A stretch of 64,000 bases of DNA from Microbispora sp. ZYX-F-249 (lineage in GTDB: Bacteria; Actinomycetota; Actinomycetes; Streptosporangiales; Streptosporangiaceae). Under the pieces are notes generated by a model, which was given only the letters and a program-made list of their open reading frames with translations, was not told the origin of the DNA and searched no databases. The DNA lies in the NCBI RefSeq assembly GCF_039649665.1, contig NZ_JBDJAW010000001.1:480518-544517 (forward strand), in the 5' to 3' direction. This document shows positions 46,850 to 56,126 of this stretch, one piece after another (the first letter of the stretch is position 1; every line of letters starts with the position of its first letter). A program made the translations under genes and the position numbers.

Positions 46850-46956
46850 CCTTTCACTGTAGGAGCACGGCCCGCCATCTGCACGCGGGCGGTCCAATCG
46901 CCCGCGAGGTTTCGAGAATGGCGTGACCCGGCGCGGGCCGGGTCACGCCCGGCCCG

Positions 46957-47229
46957 TCAGCGGCACGCGCGCACCACACGGGGGGCGCCGCAGCCCAGGG
47001 TCCCCGCGCCCCCGCCCACCTGCGCGTCCAGGCCGAGGTCCACATCCAGGTCCACGGCGAGACCGAGGCCGAGGCCGAGGTTGAGGCCGGCGTCGACGTC
47101 GAGGGCGGTCGTGGGCTCGGCGGCGGCCTGCGGCGCGTCACAACCGCACCCGGCGTACGCGGGGGCGGTGGCGAGCAGGCCCGCGCAGGTCAGGGCGGCC
47201 AGGGACAGAAGGCGAATAGGGCGGCGCAT
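46957..47229 (-). CDS. Small secreted repetitive Cys-containing protein
   Basis: The 90-residue product has a signal peptide (IRLLSLAALTCAGLLATAPAYA) followed by GCGCD, a Leu/Gly/Asp/Val repeat (LGLGLGLAVDLDVDLGLDAQ) and a Cys-containing end. The mature part is only about 63 residues with four or five Cys. The gene is monocistronic. No family is recognised. Confidence 0.55.
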   Translation of the reverse strand: MRRPIRLLSLAALTCAGLLATAPAYAGCGCDAPQAAAEPTTALDVDAGLNLGLGLGLAVDLDVDLGLDAQVGGGAGTLGCGAPRVVRACR

Positions 47230-47387
47230 GAAGATTCCTCATCTCGGATGTCACTAATCGTGTTCGATCGTCACTCTTCGTATCCGAACATCGGTTGTGA
47301 CAAACCCAGAGCGCTCCCGGCGGAGCACCAAGAGCCGGAGTGGACAGGCCATTGCCTGCGGGGACGCCCGGACGTACCGTCGATGTC

Positions 47388-47708
47388 GTGGCCGTCATCC
47401 ACAGGGAACGTGTCGCGTGGGAGAGCGCGAGAGTGTTCGTCGCGGCCGCGACGGACGACGCCTACTGGTGGCTCGGTGAGACGCTCGGCCGCCATCTCGG
47501 GCAGACGTACGAGCTCGATCTGAAGCGCACCCGGCTGCGCCTGCGACGGGACGACGCTCCGCGGGCCGGCCGGGCGCACGAGGACGCGCTGTCCGCCGAG
47601 GTCGCCGCCTGGCGGGCCCGGATCGAGGACGTCCTTACGGAGCACCCGGAGATCGCGCCGGTCCTGCGGCAGGTGACCGAGGAGACCCGCGACCGCCTGC
47701 GTCGTTGA
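47388..47708 (+). CDS. Hypothetical protein
   Basis: A 106-residue charged protein from GTG 47388, preceded by an out-of-family extension. It has VFVAAATDDAYWWLGETLGRHLG and a coiled Arg/Glu-rich second half. No family is recognised. It is followed by a strong shared terminator. Confidence 0.5.
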   Translation: MAVIHRERVAWESARVFVAAATDDAYWWLGETLGRHLGQTYELDLKRTRLRLRRDDAPRAGRAHEDALSAEVAAWRARIEDVLTEHPEIAPVLRQVTEETRDRLRR

Positions 47709-47729
47709 GGACCGTGTCATGACGACCGC

Positions 47730-47764
47730 GGCCGGGTCGTCCACAGGCTGTGGACGACCCGGCC
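47730..47764. terminator. Strong bidirectional terminator
   Basis: Perfect 16-bp stem GGCCGGGTCGTCCACA with a 3-nt loop (47730-47764) lies between a rightward gene and the convergent copA. Confidence 0.8.
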
Positions 47765-47774
47765 GTGAAACCTC

Positions 47775-50012
47775 TCAGCGGAAGCGCCGCAGGCGCAGGC
47801 TGTTGCTGACGACGAAGACGCTGGAGAACGCCATGGCCGCCCCGGCGATCATCGGGTTCAGCAGCCCGGCGGCGGCCAGCGGCAGGGCCGCGACGTTGTA
47901 GGCGAAGGCCCAGAACAGGTTGCCCTTGATCGTGCGCAGCGTGCGCCGCGACAGCCGGATCGCGTCGGCCGCCACCCGCAGGTCGCCCCTGACCAGGGTC
48001 AGGTCGGCGGCCTCGATGGCCACGTCGGTGCCCGTGCCCATGGCGAGGCCGAGGTCGGCCTGGGCGAGCGCGGCGGCGTCGTTGACCCCGTCGCCGACCA
48101 TGGCGACGGTCCTGCCCTCGGCCTGCAGCCGCTTCACCACGTCGACCTTGTCGGCGGGCAGCACCTCGGCGATCACCTCGTCGATGCCCACCTCCGCCGC
48201 GACCGTACGCGCGACCCGCTCGTTGTCGCCGGTCAGCAGCACCGGGGTGAGCCCGAGCGCGCGCAGGTCGCGGATCGCCTCGGCACTGGTGGCCTTGACG
48301 GTGTCGGCCACCACCAGCACGGCGCGGGCCCTGCCGTCCCACCCGACCGCCACCGCCGTACGGCCGGCGGCCTGCGCCTGGTCCAGCGCCCGCGCGAGGT
48401 CGGCGGGCAGGTGCTGGGACCACTCGGCCAGCAGCGCGGGTCGTCCCACCAGCACGGCGTGGCCGTCCACGATGCCCTGGACGCCGAGGCCCTCGACGTT
48501 GGCGAAGTCCTCCGGCTCCGGCAGTGCCCCCACCCGCTCGGCGGCCCTCCGCGCGATCGCCTGCGCGATCGGGTGCTCGGAGGCGTGCTCCAGTGCCCCG
48601 GCCAGCCGCAGCACCTCCTCGGGGTCCTGCCCCTCGGCGGCCACGACGTCGACGAGCGTCATCTTCCCCTCGGTGACGGTGCCGGTCTTGTCGAGCACGA
48701 CCGTGTCGATCGCGCGGGTCGACTCCAGCACCTCGGGGCCCTTGATCAGGATGCCGAGCTGGGCGCCGCGGCCGGTGCCGACCAGCAGCGCGGTCGGCGT
48801 GGCCAGGCCCAGCGCGCAGGGGCAGGCGATGATCAGCACCGCCACCGCGGCGGTGAAGGCCGCCTGGGCGCCCTCGCCCGTGCCGAGCCAGTAGCCGAGC
48901 GTGGCGACCGACAGCGCGATGACGATCGGCACGAAGATCCCGGAGATGCGGTCGGCCAGGCGCTGCACCTCGGCCTTGCCGGTCTGGGCCTCCTCGACCA
49001 GCCGCGCCATCTGCGCGAGCTGGGTGTCGGACCCGACCCGGGTGGCCCGCACGACCAGCCGGCCGCCCGCGTTCACCGTCGCGCCGGTCACCGCGTCACC
49101 GGCCCGCACCTCCACCGGCACCGACTCGCCGGTGAGCATCGAGGCGTCGACCGCCGAGGTCCCCTCCTCGATCACACCGTCGGTCGCGATCTTCTCTCCC
49201 GGCCGTACGACGAAGCGGTCGCCCACCGCGAGCTCGCCGACCGGGACGCGCACCTCCCCGCCGTCGCGCAGGACGGCGACGTCCTTGGCGCCGAGTTCGA
49301 GCAGCGCCCGCAGGGCCGCGCCCGCGCGCCGCTTGGAGCGGGCCTCGAAATAGCGCCCGGCCAGGATGAACGCCGTGACCCCGGCCGCGGCCTCCAGGTA
49401 GATGTCCCCGGAGCCGTCACTGCGCTCGATCGTGAACGCGAACGGGTGGGTCATGCCTGGGGTGCCCGCCTCGCCCAGGAACAGTGCCCACAGCGACCAG
49501 CCCAGCGCCGCGATCGTGCCCAGCGACACGAGGGTGTCCATCGTGGCCGTGCCGTGGCGCAGGTTGGTCCAGGCCGCCCGGTGGAACGGCAGGCCGCCGT
49601 ACACGACGACCGGGGCCGCGAGCGTGAGCGACAGCCACTGCCAGTACGTGAACTGCAGGGCGGGGATCATCGCCAGCGCGATCACCGGGACGGCGAGCAC
49701 GACGGAGACGAGCAGCCGGGTGCGCAGGGAGGCGAGCTCGTCCGGCGGTTCCCCGGGCGCCTGCTCCGGCTTCGGGGGCTCGGGCAGCCTGGCCGTGTAT
49801 CCGGCCTTCTCCACCTCCGCCACCAGGGCCTGCGGGTCCAGGTCCACGGGGAAGGTCACCTTGGCCTTCTCCGTGGCGTAGTTGACCGTCGCGGTCACGC
49901 CGTCCAGCTTGTTGAGCTTGCGCTCGATCCTGTTGGCGCACGACGCGCAGGTCATGCCGCCTATCGAAAGCTCGACCGCGCCGGTCGGCCGGTCACCGGT
50001 TGTCTCCGGCAT
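47775..50012 (-). CDS. copA: Copper-exporting P1B-type ATPase
   Basis: This 745-residue pump has an N-terminal metal-binding domain ([13 protein letters not shown]), the actuator TGES, the transmembrane metal site [10 protein letters not shown], phosphorylation site VLDKTGT, the HP motif in SEHPIAQAI, and [15 protein letters not shown]. It exports Cu(I). ATG 50012 has AAAGGAG upstream. It is the third gene of the operon copZ, secreted protein, copA. Confidence 0.95.
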   Translation of the reverse strand: MPETTGDRPTGAVELSIGGMTCASCANRIERKLNKLDGVTATVNYATEKAKVTFPVDLDPQALVAEVEKAGYTARLPEPPKPEQAPGEPPDELASLRTRLLVSVVLAVPVIALAMIPALQFTYWQWLSLTLAAPVVVYGGLPFHRAAWTNLRHGTATMDTLVSLGTIAALGWSLWALFLGEAGTPGMTHPFAFTIERSDGSGDIYLEAAAGVTAFILAGRYFEARSKRRAGAALRALLELGAKDVAVLRDGGEVRVPVGELAVGDRFVVRPGEKIATDGVIEEGTSAVDASMLTGESVPVEVRAGDAVTGATVNAGGRLVVRATRVGSDTQLAQMARLVEEAQTGKAEVQRLADRISGIFVPIVIALSVATLGYWLGTGEGAQAAFTAAVAVLIIACPCALGLATPTALLVGTGRGAQLGILIKGPEVLESTRAIDTVVLDKTGTVTEGKMTLVDVVAAEGQDPEEVLRLAGALEHASEHPIAQAIARRAAERVGALPEPEDFANVEGLGVQGIVDGHAVLVGRPALLAEWSQHLPADLARALDQAQAAGRTAVAVGWDGRARAVLVVADTVKATSAEAIRDLRALGLTPVLLTGDNERVARTVAAEVGIDEVIAEVLPADKVDVVKRLQAEGRTVAMVGDGVNDAAALAQADLGLAMGTGTDVAIEAADLTLVRGDLRVAADAIRLSRRTLRTIKGNLFWAFAYNVAALPLAAAGLLNPMIAGAAMAFSSVFVVSNSLRLRRFR

Positions 50013-50038
50013 CACCACTCCTTTCTCGCGTCGTGCCC

Positions 50039-50974
50039 TCAACGGCTGTGCCCGGCCGCTTCCGCGTGAACCGTGAAGGCGGCCGTGCGGATGGTTCCCC
50101 CGTGCTTGAAGTCGAGGAACAGGCGGTAGTCGCCGCCGCTCGGCGCCGACGCGGCGAAGGTCACCCCGGCCGCCGCGGCTGGGCCCTCCTCCGGGTGCAC
50201 GTGCAGGTAGGCCAGGTCGCCCGCGCGGATCGCGACGAGGTGGCCGTAGGCGCCCAGGTAGGGTTCGAGGTCGCCGACCGGCTCGCCGTCCTTGCTCACC
50301 GTGAACACGAGCTTACTCACCCGGCCGGGGGCGAGGTCGCCCGCCAGCGTGACCGTGTATCCGTCCACCCGCGCCGTACGATCCGGCGTCGGCAGCGGCC
50401 GGGGGTCGTAGGCGCCCGGGACGTTCAGATCGGCGCCGAGCGTCAGGTCCGGCCCGCCCTCGGGGGCGAAGTCGGCGTACGCGCGGTAGGACCCGGCGGC
50501 AGGCAGGGTGAGCCGGACGGTCCAGACCCCGTCGCCGGCCTCCTCCGGGTGCAGGTGCCAGAAGCCGCCGAGGTCCCGGGAGACCACGATGAAGTGCAGC
50601 TTCTTGTCGTGCTTCACCTGGTAACGCGTCACCGTCGCGCCATCGGGCCCGGTGACGGTGAAGCGGAACTCGGCGGCCTTCCCCGGCGTGAGCGTCGTGG
50701 TCAGCGGGACCAGCGTGTAGCCGTCCTGTGAGATCTGCAGACCCGCCGGCACCGCGGTGGCGGCGCCCCCGCCGCCCCCGGCGTCGTCCGCGTGGTCGGC
50801 GTGGTCGGTGCCCGTTTGCGCGTGACCGGCCGCGGGCTCCGGGTGAGCGTGGACGGGCCGCGGCTGCGCGCGCGGGGGCTCGCCGGCGCCGAGCGCGGTC
50901 CCCGCGCCCAGGGCCGCCAGGAAGATCACGCCGAGGCCCGCGGCGTACGCGCCGAGCCGGGCCGGGGTGTTCAC
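50039..50974 (-). CDS. Secreted or membrane-anchored His-rich copper-associated protein
   Basis: A 311-residue protein with an N-terminal helix (about 8-30), a His/Asp-rich low-complexity stretch ([23 protein letters not shown]), and two beta-sandwich-like halves that each end in HLHPEE or HVHPEE. The repeated HxHPEE motifs suggest metal binding outside the membrane. Position between copZ and copA fits a periplasm-like copper chaperone. GTG 50974 overlaps the copZ stop. Confidence 0.7.
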   Translation of the reverse strand: MNTPARLGAYAAGLGVIFLAALGAGTALGAGEPPRAQPRPVHAHPEPAAGHAQTGTDHADHADDAGGGGGAATAVPAGLQISQDGYTLVPLTTTLTPGKAAEFRFTVTGPDGATVTRYQVKHDKKLHFIVVSRDLGGFWHLHPEEAGDGVWTVRLTLPAAGSYRAYADFAPEGGPDLTLGADLNVPGAYDPRPLPTPDRTARVDGYTVTLAGDLAPGRVSKLVFTVSKDGEPVGDLEPYLGAYGHLVAIRAGDLAYLHVHPEEGPAAAAGVTFAASAPSGGDYRLFLDFKHGGTIRTAAFTVHAEAAGHSR

Positions 50975-51192
50975 GAGACACCCGCCACGTCGTATCCGGC
51001 CTCGCGGACGGCCGCCACGATGGCCGCGTCGTCGGCCCCGCCGTCGGTCTCGACCGTCAGCAGCCCGGAAGCGAGGTCCACCGTGACGTCGGTGACGCCG
51101 GCGACGGCGCCGACCTCCTCGCTGACCGAGCTGACGCAGTGGCCGCAGGTCATGCCGGTGACGGTGTAGGTGCTGGTCATGCTGCCGGTCAT
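50971..51192 (-). CDS. copZ: Copper chaperone CopZ (HMA domain)
   Basis: A 73-residue heavy-metal-associated domain with TGMTCGHCVSSVSEEV, the CxxC Cu(I) site. It delivers copper to CopA. ATG 51192 has GGAG about eight bases upstream; ATG 51180 is an alternative start. It is the first gene of the copper operon, 40 bp from a dyad operator. Confidence 0.88.
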   Translation of the reverse strand: MTGSMTSTYTVTGMTCGHCVSSVSEEVGAVAGVTDVTVDLASGLLTVETDGGADDAAIVAAVREAGYDVAGVS

Positions 51193-51231
51193 GGTCATCA
51201 CTCCGGTGACTCGTTCCTCATGGACGTGAAC

Positions 51232-51249
51232 ACCATACCCCCCTATGGT
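51232..51249. promoter_or_regulatory. CsoR-type copper operator candidate
   Basis: ACCATA-CCCCCC-TATGGT is a perfect inverted repeat with a C-tract centre. It resembles the dyads with G/C-tracts recognised by CsoR-family copper repressors and lies 40 bp before copZ. No csoR gene is adjacent. Confidence 0.6.
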
Positions 51250-51291
51250 ATTTCCGCGTCAAGCCGGTGCCCCGGTTGAGGGGCCGTCCGG

Positions 51292-52578
51292 TCAGAGGAG
51301 GTAGCGCAGCCAGAGGTACGGCACGCAGAGGGCCACGGTGACGACGGTGACCACCAGGCCGTACTTGGTGAACTGCCAGAAGCTGATCCGCGCGCCGTTG
51401 CGCTCGGCGATGCCGAGGATGACGACGTTGGCGGAGGCGCCCACGGCGGTGGCGTTGCCGCCGAGGTCCGCGCCGAGCGCGAGTGCCCACCACAGGACGT
51501 TGTGGTCGCCGGGCACGTGCTGCGCGAGATCGGCCACGATGGGGCTCATGGTGGCGACGTAGGGGATGTTGTCCACGATCGCGGACAGCCCGGCCGACGC
51601 CCAGAGCAGGACCATCGTGGTCACGCCGGGCCGCCCGGCCGTCGCCTCCGCCGCGGCCTGCGACACCTGGGTGATGACACCGGTCTCCACGAGCGCGCCG
51701 ACCATCACGAACAGCCCGGCGAAGAACACCAGCGTCGGCCACTCCACCTCGCGCAGCGCGTCGTCGGTGGTGATCTTGGTGACCAGCACGAGCAGCCCCG
51801 CCCCGAGCAGCGCCACGACCGACGGCTCGTAGTGCAGCACCGGATGCAGCACGAACGCCGCGATGACCACGCCGAGCACGGACAGGCTCTGCACCAGCAT
51901 GACCTTGTCCTGGATGGCCGCCCGCTCGTCCAGCTGCATGATCTCGGCCGCCCGTTCGGGGTCGTACCGGAACGCCTTGCGGAACAGCAGCCGGCACAGT
52001 CCGATGAAGACCGCCGTCAGCACGATCACCAGCGGCGCGAGGTGGACGAGGAAGTCGTTGAAGGTCAGCCCGGCGCGGGAGGCGATGATGATGTTCGGCG
52101 GGTCGCCGACGAGGGTCGCCGTGCCGCCGATGTTGGACGCCATCGCCTCGGCGATCAGGAACGGCGCGACCGGCAGCGCGAGGCGCTCGCAGACGAGGAA
52201 CGTGACCGGCGCGATCAGCAGCACGGTCGTGACGTTGTCCAGCAGCGCCGACGCCAGGGCCGTGATCACCAGGAGCAGCACCATGAGCCGGAACGGCCGG
52301 CCCCTGGCGCGCTTGGCGGCCCAGATGGCGAGGTATTCGAACACGCCGGTCTGCCGCAGCACCCCGACGATGATCATCATGCCCAGCAGCAGGAAGACGA
52401 CGTTCCAGTCCACGCCGGACTCCTGCGAGAAGAACGCGGAGCCGGCCGCGGTCGCGTGGATCAGCAGCATGATCGCTGCGCCGCCCAGGGCGGCCTTGAC
52501 CCGGTGGACCTTCTCGCTGGCGATGAGGACGTACGTGGCGACGAAGACGACCGCCGCCACCCATGCGGTCAGCGTCAT
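51292..52578 (-). CDS. ArsB/NhaD-type ion transporter
   Basis: A 428-residue membrane protein with about eleven helices and the repeated hairpin motifs of the ion-transporter superfamily: NIGGTATLVGDPPNIII and, in the second half, DLGGNATAVGASANVV. The cargo may be sodium/protons or arsenite. The downstream CBS gene overlaps by ATGA and could gate it. Confidence 0.85.
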   Translation of the reverse strand: MTLTAWVAAVVFVATYVLIASEKVHRVKAALGGAAIMLLIHATAAGSAFFSQESGVDWNVVFLLLGMMIIVGVLRQTGVFEYLAIWAAKRARGRPFRLMVLLLVITALASALLDNVTTVLLIAPVTFLVCERLALPVAPFLIAEAMASNIGGTATLVGDPPNIIIASRAGLTFNDFLVHLAPLVIVLTAVFIGLCRLLFRKAFRYDPERAAEIMQLDERAAIQDKVMLVQSLSVLGVVIAAFVLHPVLHYEPSVVALLGAGLLVLVTKITTDDALREVEWPTLVFFAGLFVMVGALVETGVITQVSQAAAEATAGRPGVTTMVLLWASAGLSAIVDNIPYVATMSPIVADLAQHVPGDHNVLWWALALGADLGGNATAVGASANVVILGIAERNGARISFWQFTKYGLVVTVVTVALCVPYLWLRYLL

Positions 52579-53012
52579 GTGAGCCGCTTGAGCAGCGCGG
52601 AGAGCGTGACCGCGCCCAGCAGACGGCCGCCGTCCAGCACCGCGACCAGAGGGCTGCGGGTGCGCGCCATCAGCGCGGCGATCTCCAGGAGCGTGGCGTC
52701 CGAGTCGGTCACCGGAAGCTCGCGGGGCCGTTCCGGCAGCGCCTGGCGGACCGTGCGCCCGCCCAGCGCGCGGACGAACGCGTCGGCGTGCGCCTCGTCG
52801 ATCACCCGGGCCAGCGCGGGGTCGTCCTGGCAGTACCGCGGCACGGCCAGGCGCAGCACCTGCGTGCCCGGCAGTATCGACACCGGCGCCCCGCGCTCGT
52901 CCAGCACGATGAGCCCGGGCAGTTCGCGTTCGGCCATCAGGCGCGCGGCATCGGCCACGGGGGAGTCGAGTCCCACGGTGGGGAACGGCACTACGAGATC
53001 CCGGGCACGCAT
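52575..53012 (-). CDS. CBS domain protein
   Basis: A 145-residue protein with a CBS pair: VGLDSPVADAARLMAERELPGLIVLDERG in the first and DATLLEIAALMARTRSPLVAVLDGGRLLGAVTLSALL in the second. CBS pairs sense adenosine nucleotides. It is encoded upstream of and overlapping the ArsB/NhaD transporter gene, so it is probably its regulator. Confidence 0.85.
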   Translation of the reverse strand: MRARDLVVPFPTVGLDSPVADAARLMAERELPGLIVLDERGAPVSILPGTQVLRLAVPRYCQDDPALARVIDEAHADAFVRALGGRTVRQALPERPRELPVTDSDATLLEIAALMARTRSPLVAVLDGGRLLGAVTLSALLKRLT

Positions 53013-53129
53013 GCCCTCACCTGCCCGCCGCGTGTGGGTGTGCTCACGTCGTCCTTCCGGTCGCCGGTACCGCCCCCGGGTATAGGGAACCCTTCGCCGA
53101 CCAGACTTCCCGGCACGCCCCGCACCAGG

Positions 53130-54437
53130 CTATCTGCCCGGAAAGCCGTACAAAAGCCCCGGTGCCGCCCGGCGGACGTATACCCCCTCCGCGTACGGCA
53201 GGCGGCCGAGCGACCCGGCCGGCAGCGGGACCATGCCCTCGGGCGCCTCCGTCAGCCGGGCGGAGAAGGCGAGACGGCGGCCCGCGCGTCCCCGGGCCGA
53301 GACGTAGTCGTCCGCGCCGGCGAAGGTCACCTCGCCCACCGAGCCGAGCCGCGCCAGCGCCGCCTCCACTCCCTCGCCCGGCCGGACGACGGTGGCGGGC
53401 AGGCGGTCGGTCTCGTCGTCGGAACGGACGAGCACCGCGCCGTCGAGCCGGGCGACCAGGCAGACCGTGACCTCCTCGAACCCGGCGCGCACGGCCTCGG
53501 CCGCCAGATCGGCGCGGCCGGGCACCTCCCAGCCGTGCAGGGAGAAGACCGGCGGCCCGGCGTCGTGCCCTGCGGCGAGCGCCCGCCGCACGGCCTCGAC
53601 GCCCGCCCGCGCGTACGGCACGGTCCGCTCGGGCAGCCGGTCCATTGGGAAATAGCCCAGTTCGGCGCACTTGTGCGGCTCGGCGTTGACCGGCGTGCCG
53701 GTGATCGTGCGCGCCACGAGGAACATCCCGATGCGGGCCGTCCCGCCCGCGTTGCGGTGGTGCATGACGTGCACCACCTCGCAGCCGTCCACCTCGACGC
53801 CGAGCTCCTCGCGGGCCTCCCGTACGGCGGTGTCCACCACCGACTCCCCGTCCTCCAGATGGCCGGACGGCATGATCTGCCACTCCCCGTCGGCGTAACC
53901 GGTGCCCTCGCGGCGGCCGAGCAGCACGTTCCCGCCGTCCGTCCCGCTGTCGGTGAGCACCAGATGCACGTCGACGACCGGCCGGTAGCGGCCAGGGGCG
54001 TACGTCGCGGCGTCGAGCAGCGCGGGCAGGGTCGCGGCGTTCGCGGAGATGAACTCCCCCAGTTCGGGCGGCACCATGTTCAGCTCGCGCGCCTTCCCGG
54101 GGCGTACGCGCCGCACCTCGTGCAGGCCGATGTCCGGCTCGAGGAACTCCGGGCCGCTGCGGCGCGACAGGTCGAGCGACACCAGCCGGCAGGCGAAGAC
54201 CGTGCTGAGGCGGCCGGGCTCGGCGAGGGTGAACACGTGCAGCGCCGGCCCCGCCGTCGCCCCGAGCTCCTCGTCGAGCTCGCGGCGCAGCGCCGCCTCC
54301 GGTGAGGCGTCGGACGGCTCCACCCCGCCGCCGGGCGTGACCCAGTACGGCTCCCGCTCCGGTCGTACCCGGCGGAACAGGACGATGTCGTCACCGTCGA
54401 ACAGGATGGCGCGGACGCCGTGCCGTACGGAGGTCAT
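53130..54437 (-). CDS. Three-domain NUDIX protein
   Basis: A 435-residue protein. The first domain (about 1-135) has a full NUDIX box, GGGVEPSDASPEAALRRELDEELG. The second (about 150-295) has another, GHLEDGESVVDTAVREAREELG. The third (about 305-435) keeps a NUDIX-like order (TVCLVARLDGAVLVR, then VVRPGEGVEAALARLG) but lacks the metal-binding Glu pattern, so it is probably a degenerate, non-catalytic copy. Substrates of such tandem NUDIX proteins are unknown. ATG 54437 has GGA upstream and is divergent from the aldo/keto reductase gene. Confidence 0.78.
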   Translation of the reverse strand: MTSVRHGVRAILFDGDDIVLFRRVRPEREPYWVTPGGGVEPSDASPEAALRRELDEELGATAGPALHVFTLAEPGRLSTVFACRLVSLDLSRRSGPEFLEPDIGLHEVRRVRPGKARELNMVPPELGEFISANAATLPALLDAATYAPGRYRPVVDVHLVLTDSGTDGGNVLLGRREGTGYADGEWQIMPSGHLEDGESVVDTAVREAREELGVEVDGCEVVHVMHHRNAGGTARIGMFLVARTITGTPVNAEPHKCAELGYFPMDRLPERTVPYARAGVEAVRRALAAGHDAGPPVFSLHGWEVPGRADLAAEAVRAGFEEVTVCLVARLDGAVLVRSDDETDRLPATVVRPGEGVEAALARLGSVGEVTFAGADDYVSARGRAGRRLAFSARLTEAPEGMVPLPAGSLGRLPYAEGVYVRRAAPGLLYGFPGR

Positions 54438-54545
54438 GCCCGGAATCCTCTCGCGGACGGTCCGGCGTCCGCTGCCGGAAGGGGCCGAAATACGGTGAGG
54501 AGAGCCCTCCCGGCGGAGGGCTCCGTGAAGAAGGGATGTTGCGCG

Positions 54546-55481
54546 ATGACGGAAATGACCTACCGGCGGCTGGGGGACTCGGGGCTCGTCGTCTCGGCCC
54601 TGGGCCTCGGCGGCAACAACTTCGGCCGCAGGCTCGACCTCGACGCCACCCGCGCCGTGGTCGACGCGGCGCTCGACGCCGGCGTCACGCTGATCGACAC
54701 GGCCGACATCTACGGCGAGTCGGAGACGCTGCTCGGCGAGGTGCTGAAGGGGCGGCGCGACCAGGTCGTCCTCGCCACCAAGTTCGGCGGGGACATGCAC
54801 GGCGCCAACGGTCCCGACTGGGGTGCGCGGGCCTCGCGGCGGTACGTCCGCCTGGCGGTCGAGCGGTCGCTGCGCCGCCTCAAGACCGACTGGATCGACC
54901 TCTACCAGCTGCACTTCCCCGACCCCTCAACGCCGGTCGAGGAGACCCTGTCGGTCCTGACCGATCTGGTGCGGGAGGGCAAGGTCCGCTACGTGGGCTC
55001 CTCCAACTTCGCGTCCTGGCAGGTCACCGACGCGGACTGGATCGCCCGCACCGGGGGCTTCGAGCGCTTCGTGAGCGCGCAGAACGAGTACAGCCTGCTC
55101 GACCGGGGCGTGGAGCGGGAGCTGGTCCCGGCGCTGCTGCACCACGGCATCGGCCTGCTGCCGTACTTCCCGCTGGCCAACGGCCTGCTCACCGGCAAGT
55201 ACCGGCGCGGGGAGGAGCCGCCGGCGGGCACCCGCCTCGCGGACCGGCCGCAGTACCTGACGGACGCGCGGTTCGCGGTGGTGGAGCGGCTGCGGGAGTT
55301 CGCCGAGCGGCAGGGGGTGACCCTGCTCGACGTCGCGATCGGCGGCCTGCTCGCGCAGCCCGCGGTCTCCTCGGTGATCGCGGGGGCGACCCGGCCCGAG
55401 CAGATCAAGGCCAACGTCGCGGCGGCGGCGTGGCGGCCGGACGAGGCGGCGCTGAAGGAGCTGAACGAGATCGCGCGCTGA
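54546..55481 (+). CDS. Aldo/keto reductase
   Basis: A 311-residue (alpha/beta)8 NADPH reductase. It has IDTADIYG with the catalytic Asp and Tyr, ATKFGG with Lys, LYQLHFPDP with the catalytic His, and the cofactor site GATRPEQIKANV. Similar proteins reduce small aldehydes; the substrate is unassigned. ATG 54546 is used, with ATG 54555 also possible. Confidence 0.88.
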   Translation: MTEMTYRRLGDSGLVVSALGLGGNNFGRRLDLDATRAVVDAALDAGVTLIDTADIYGESETLLGEVLKGRRDQVVLATKFGGDMHGANGPDWGARASRRYVRLAVERSLRRLKTDWIDLYQLHFPDPSTPVEETLSVLTDLVREGKVRYVGSSNFASWQVTDADWIARTGGFERFVSAQNEYSLLDRGVERELVPALLHHGIGLLPYFPLANGLLTGKYRRGEEPPAGTRLADRPQYLTDARFAVVERLREFAERQGVTLLDVAIGGLLAQPAVSSVIAGATRPEQIKANVAAAAWRPDEAALKELNEIAR

Positions 55482-55525
55482 CCGAATGTGGCCGGCGGGA
55501 GACGCCGGCGCGGTGGCTGCTCGCC

Positions 55526-55590
55526 CGAGCCCCCAGACCCCGAGCCCCCAGACCCCGAGCCCCCAGACCCCGAGCCCTCAGACCCCGAGG
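55526..55590. repeat. 15-bp tandem repeat after the aldo/keto reductase
   Basis: Four units of CGAGCCCCCAGACCC (the last has one change) lie between the reductase stop and a convergent STAS gene. They may act as a spacer; no gene uses them. Confidence 0.85.
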
Positions 55591-55616
55591 TGCGGACGGG
55601 GGCCCGGGCGGGGCCG

Positions 55617-55946
55617 TCAGTCGTCGAGCATCTCCATGAGACGGCGCAGATAGGGCGGCACGTTGCGCAGCCGTACGGCGCCGCTCTCCACGGGGGACGC
55701 GGGAGCCAGCAGGGCCCGCAGCCCGGCCAGGTCGACGAACCGCAGGGCGCCGGCGTCGATGGTGATCTCGCCGCGCTCGCTCCTCGCCTCGGCGAGCGCG
55801 CTCGCCAGGGCTGCGCTGTTCGAGACGTCGACCTCGCCCTCCACGATCACCGACGAGTCCGCGGGGGACCACCTGACGCTGAGGTAGGTGTCCGTGTAGA
55901 GAACGCCGCGGTGACCGCCGGGTGGATTCACGAGGCGCACCGGCAT
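55617..55946 (-). CDS. STAS domain anti-sigma antagonist-like protein
   Basis: A 109-residue STAS protein (VIVEGEVDVSNSAALASALAEA, EITIDAGALRFVDLAGLRALL). The usual phospho-Ser of DSxG is Leu/Ala here (DLAG), so classical kinase control is unlikely. The partner may be one of the RsbW-like ATPases nearby. No clear ribosome site precedes the ATG. Confidence 0.72.
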   Translation of the reverse strand: MPVRLVNPPGGHRGVLYTDTYLSVRWSPADSSVIVEGEVDVSNSAALASALAEARSERGEITIDAGALRFVDLAGLRALLAPASPVESGAVRLRNVPPYLRRLMEMLDD

Positions 55947-56126
55947 GGTGCACCGGTGCGAAGCGAGGCGCGCGCCCGTTCCGGGCGCGGTAGTGCGGAG
56001 CAGGACACGGTGAATCTCTTCACGGTCCCACCTCCCTGCTGAAGGCGGAAATACTCACTGAGCGTTGCCGTCCGGCAGCGCTTCTGTCAATGGTTAGCCC
56101 AGTCGATATTCAACGAAGGCCGATGA

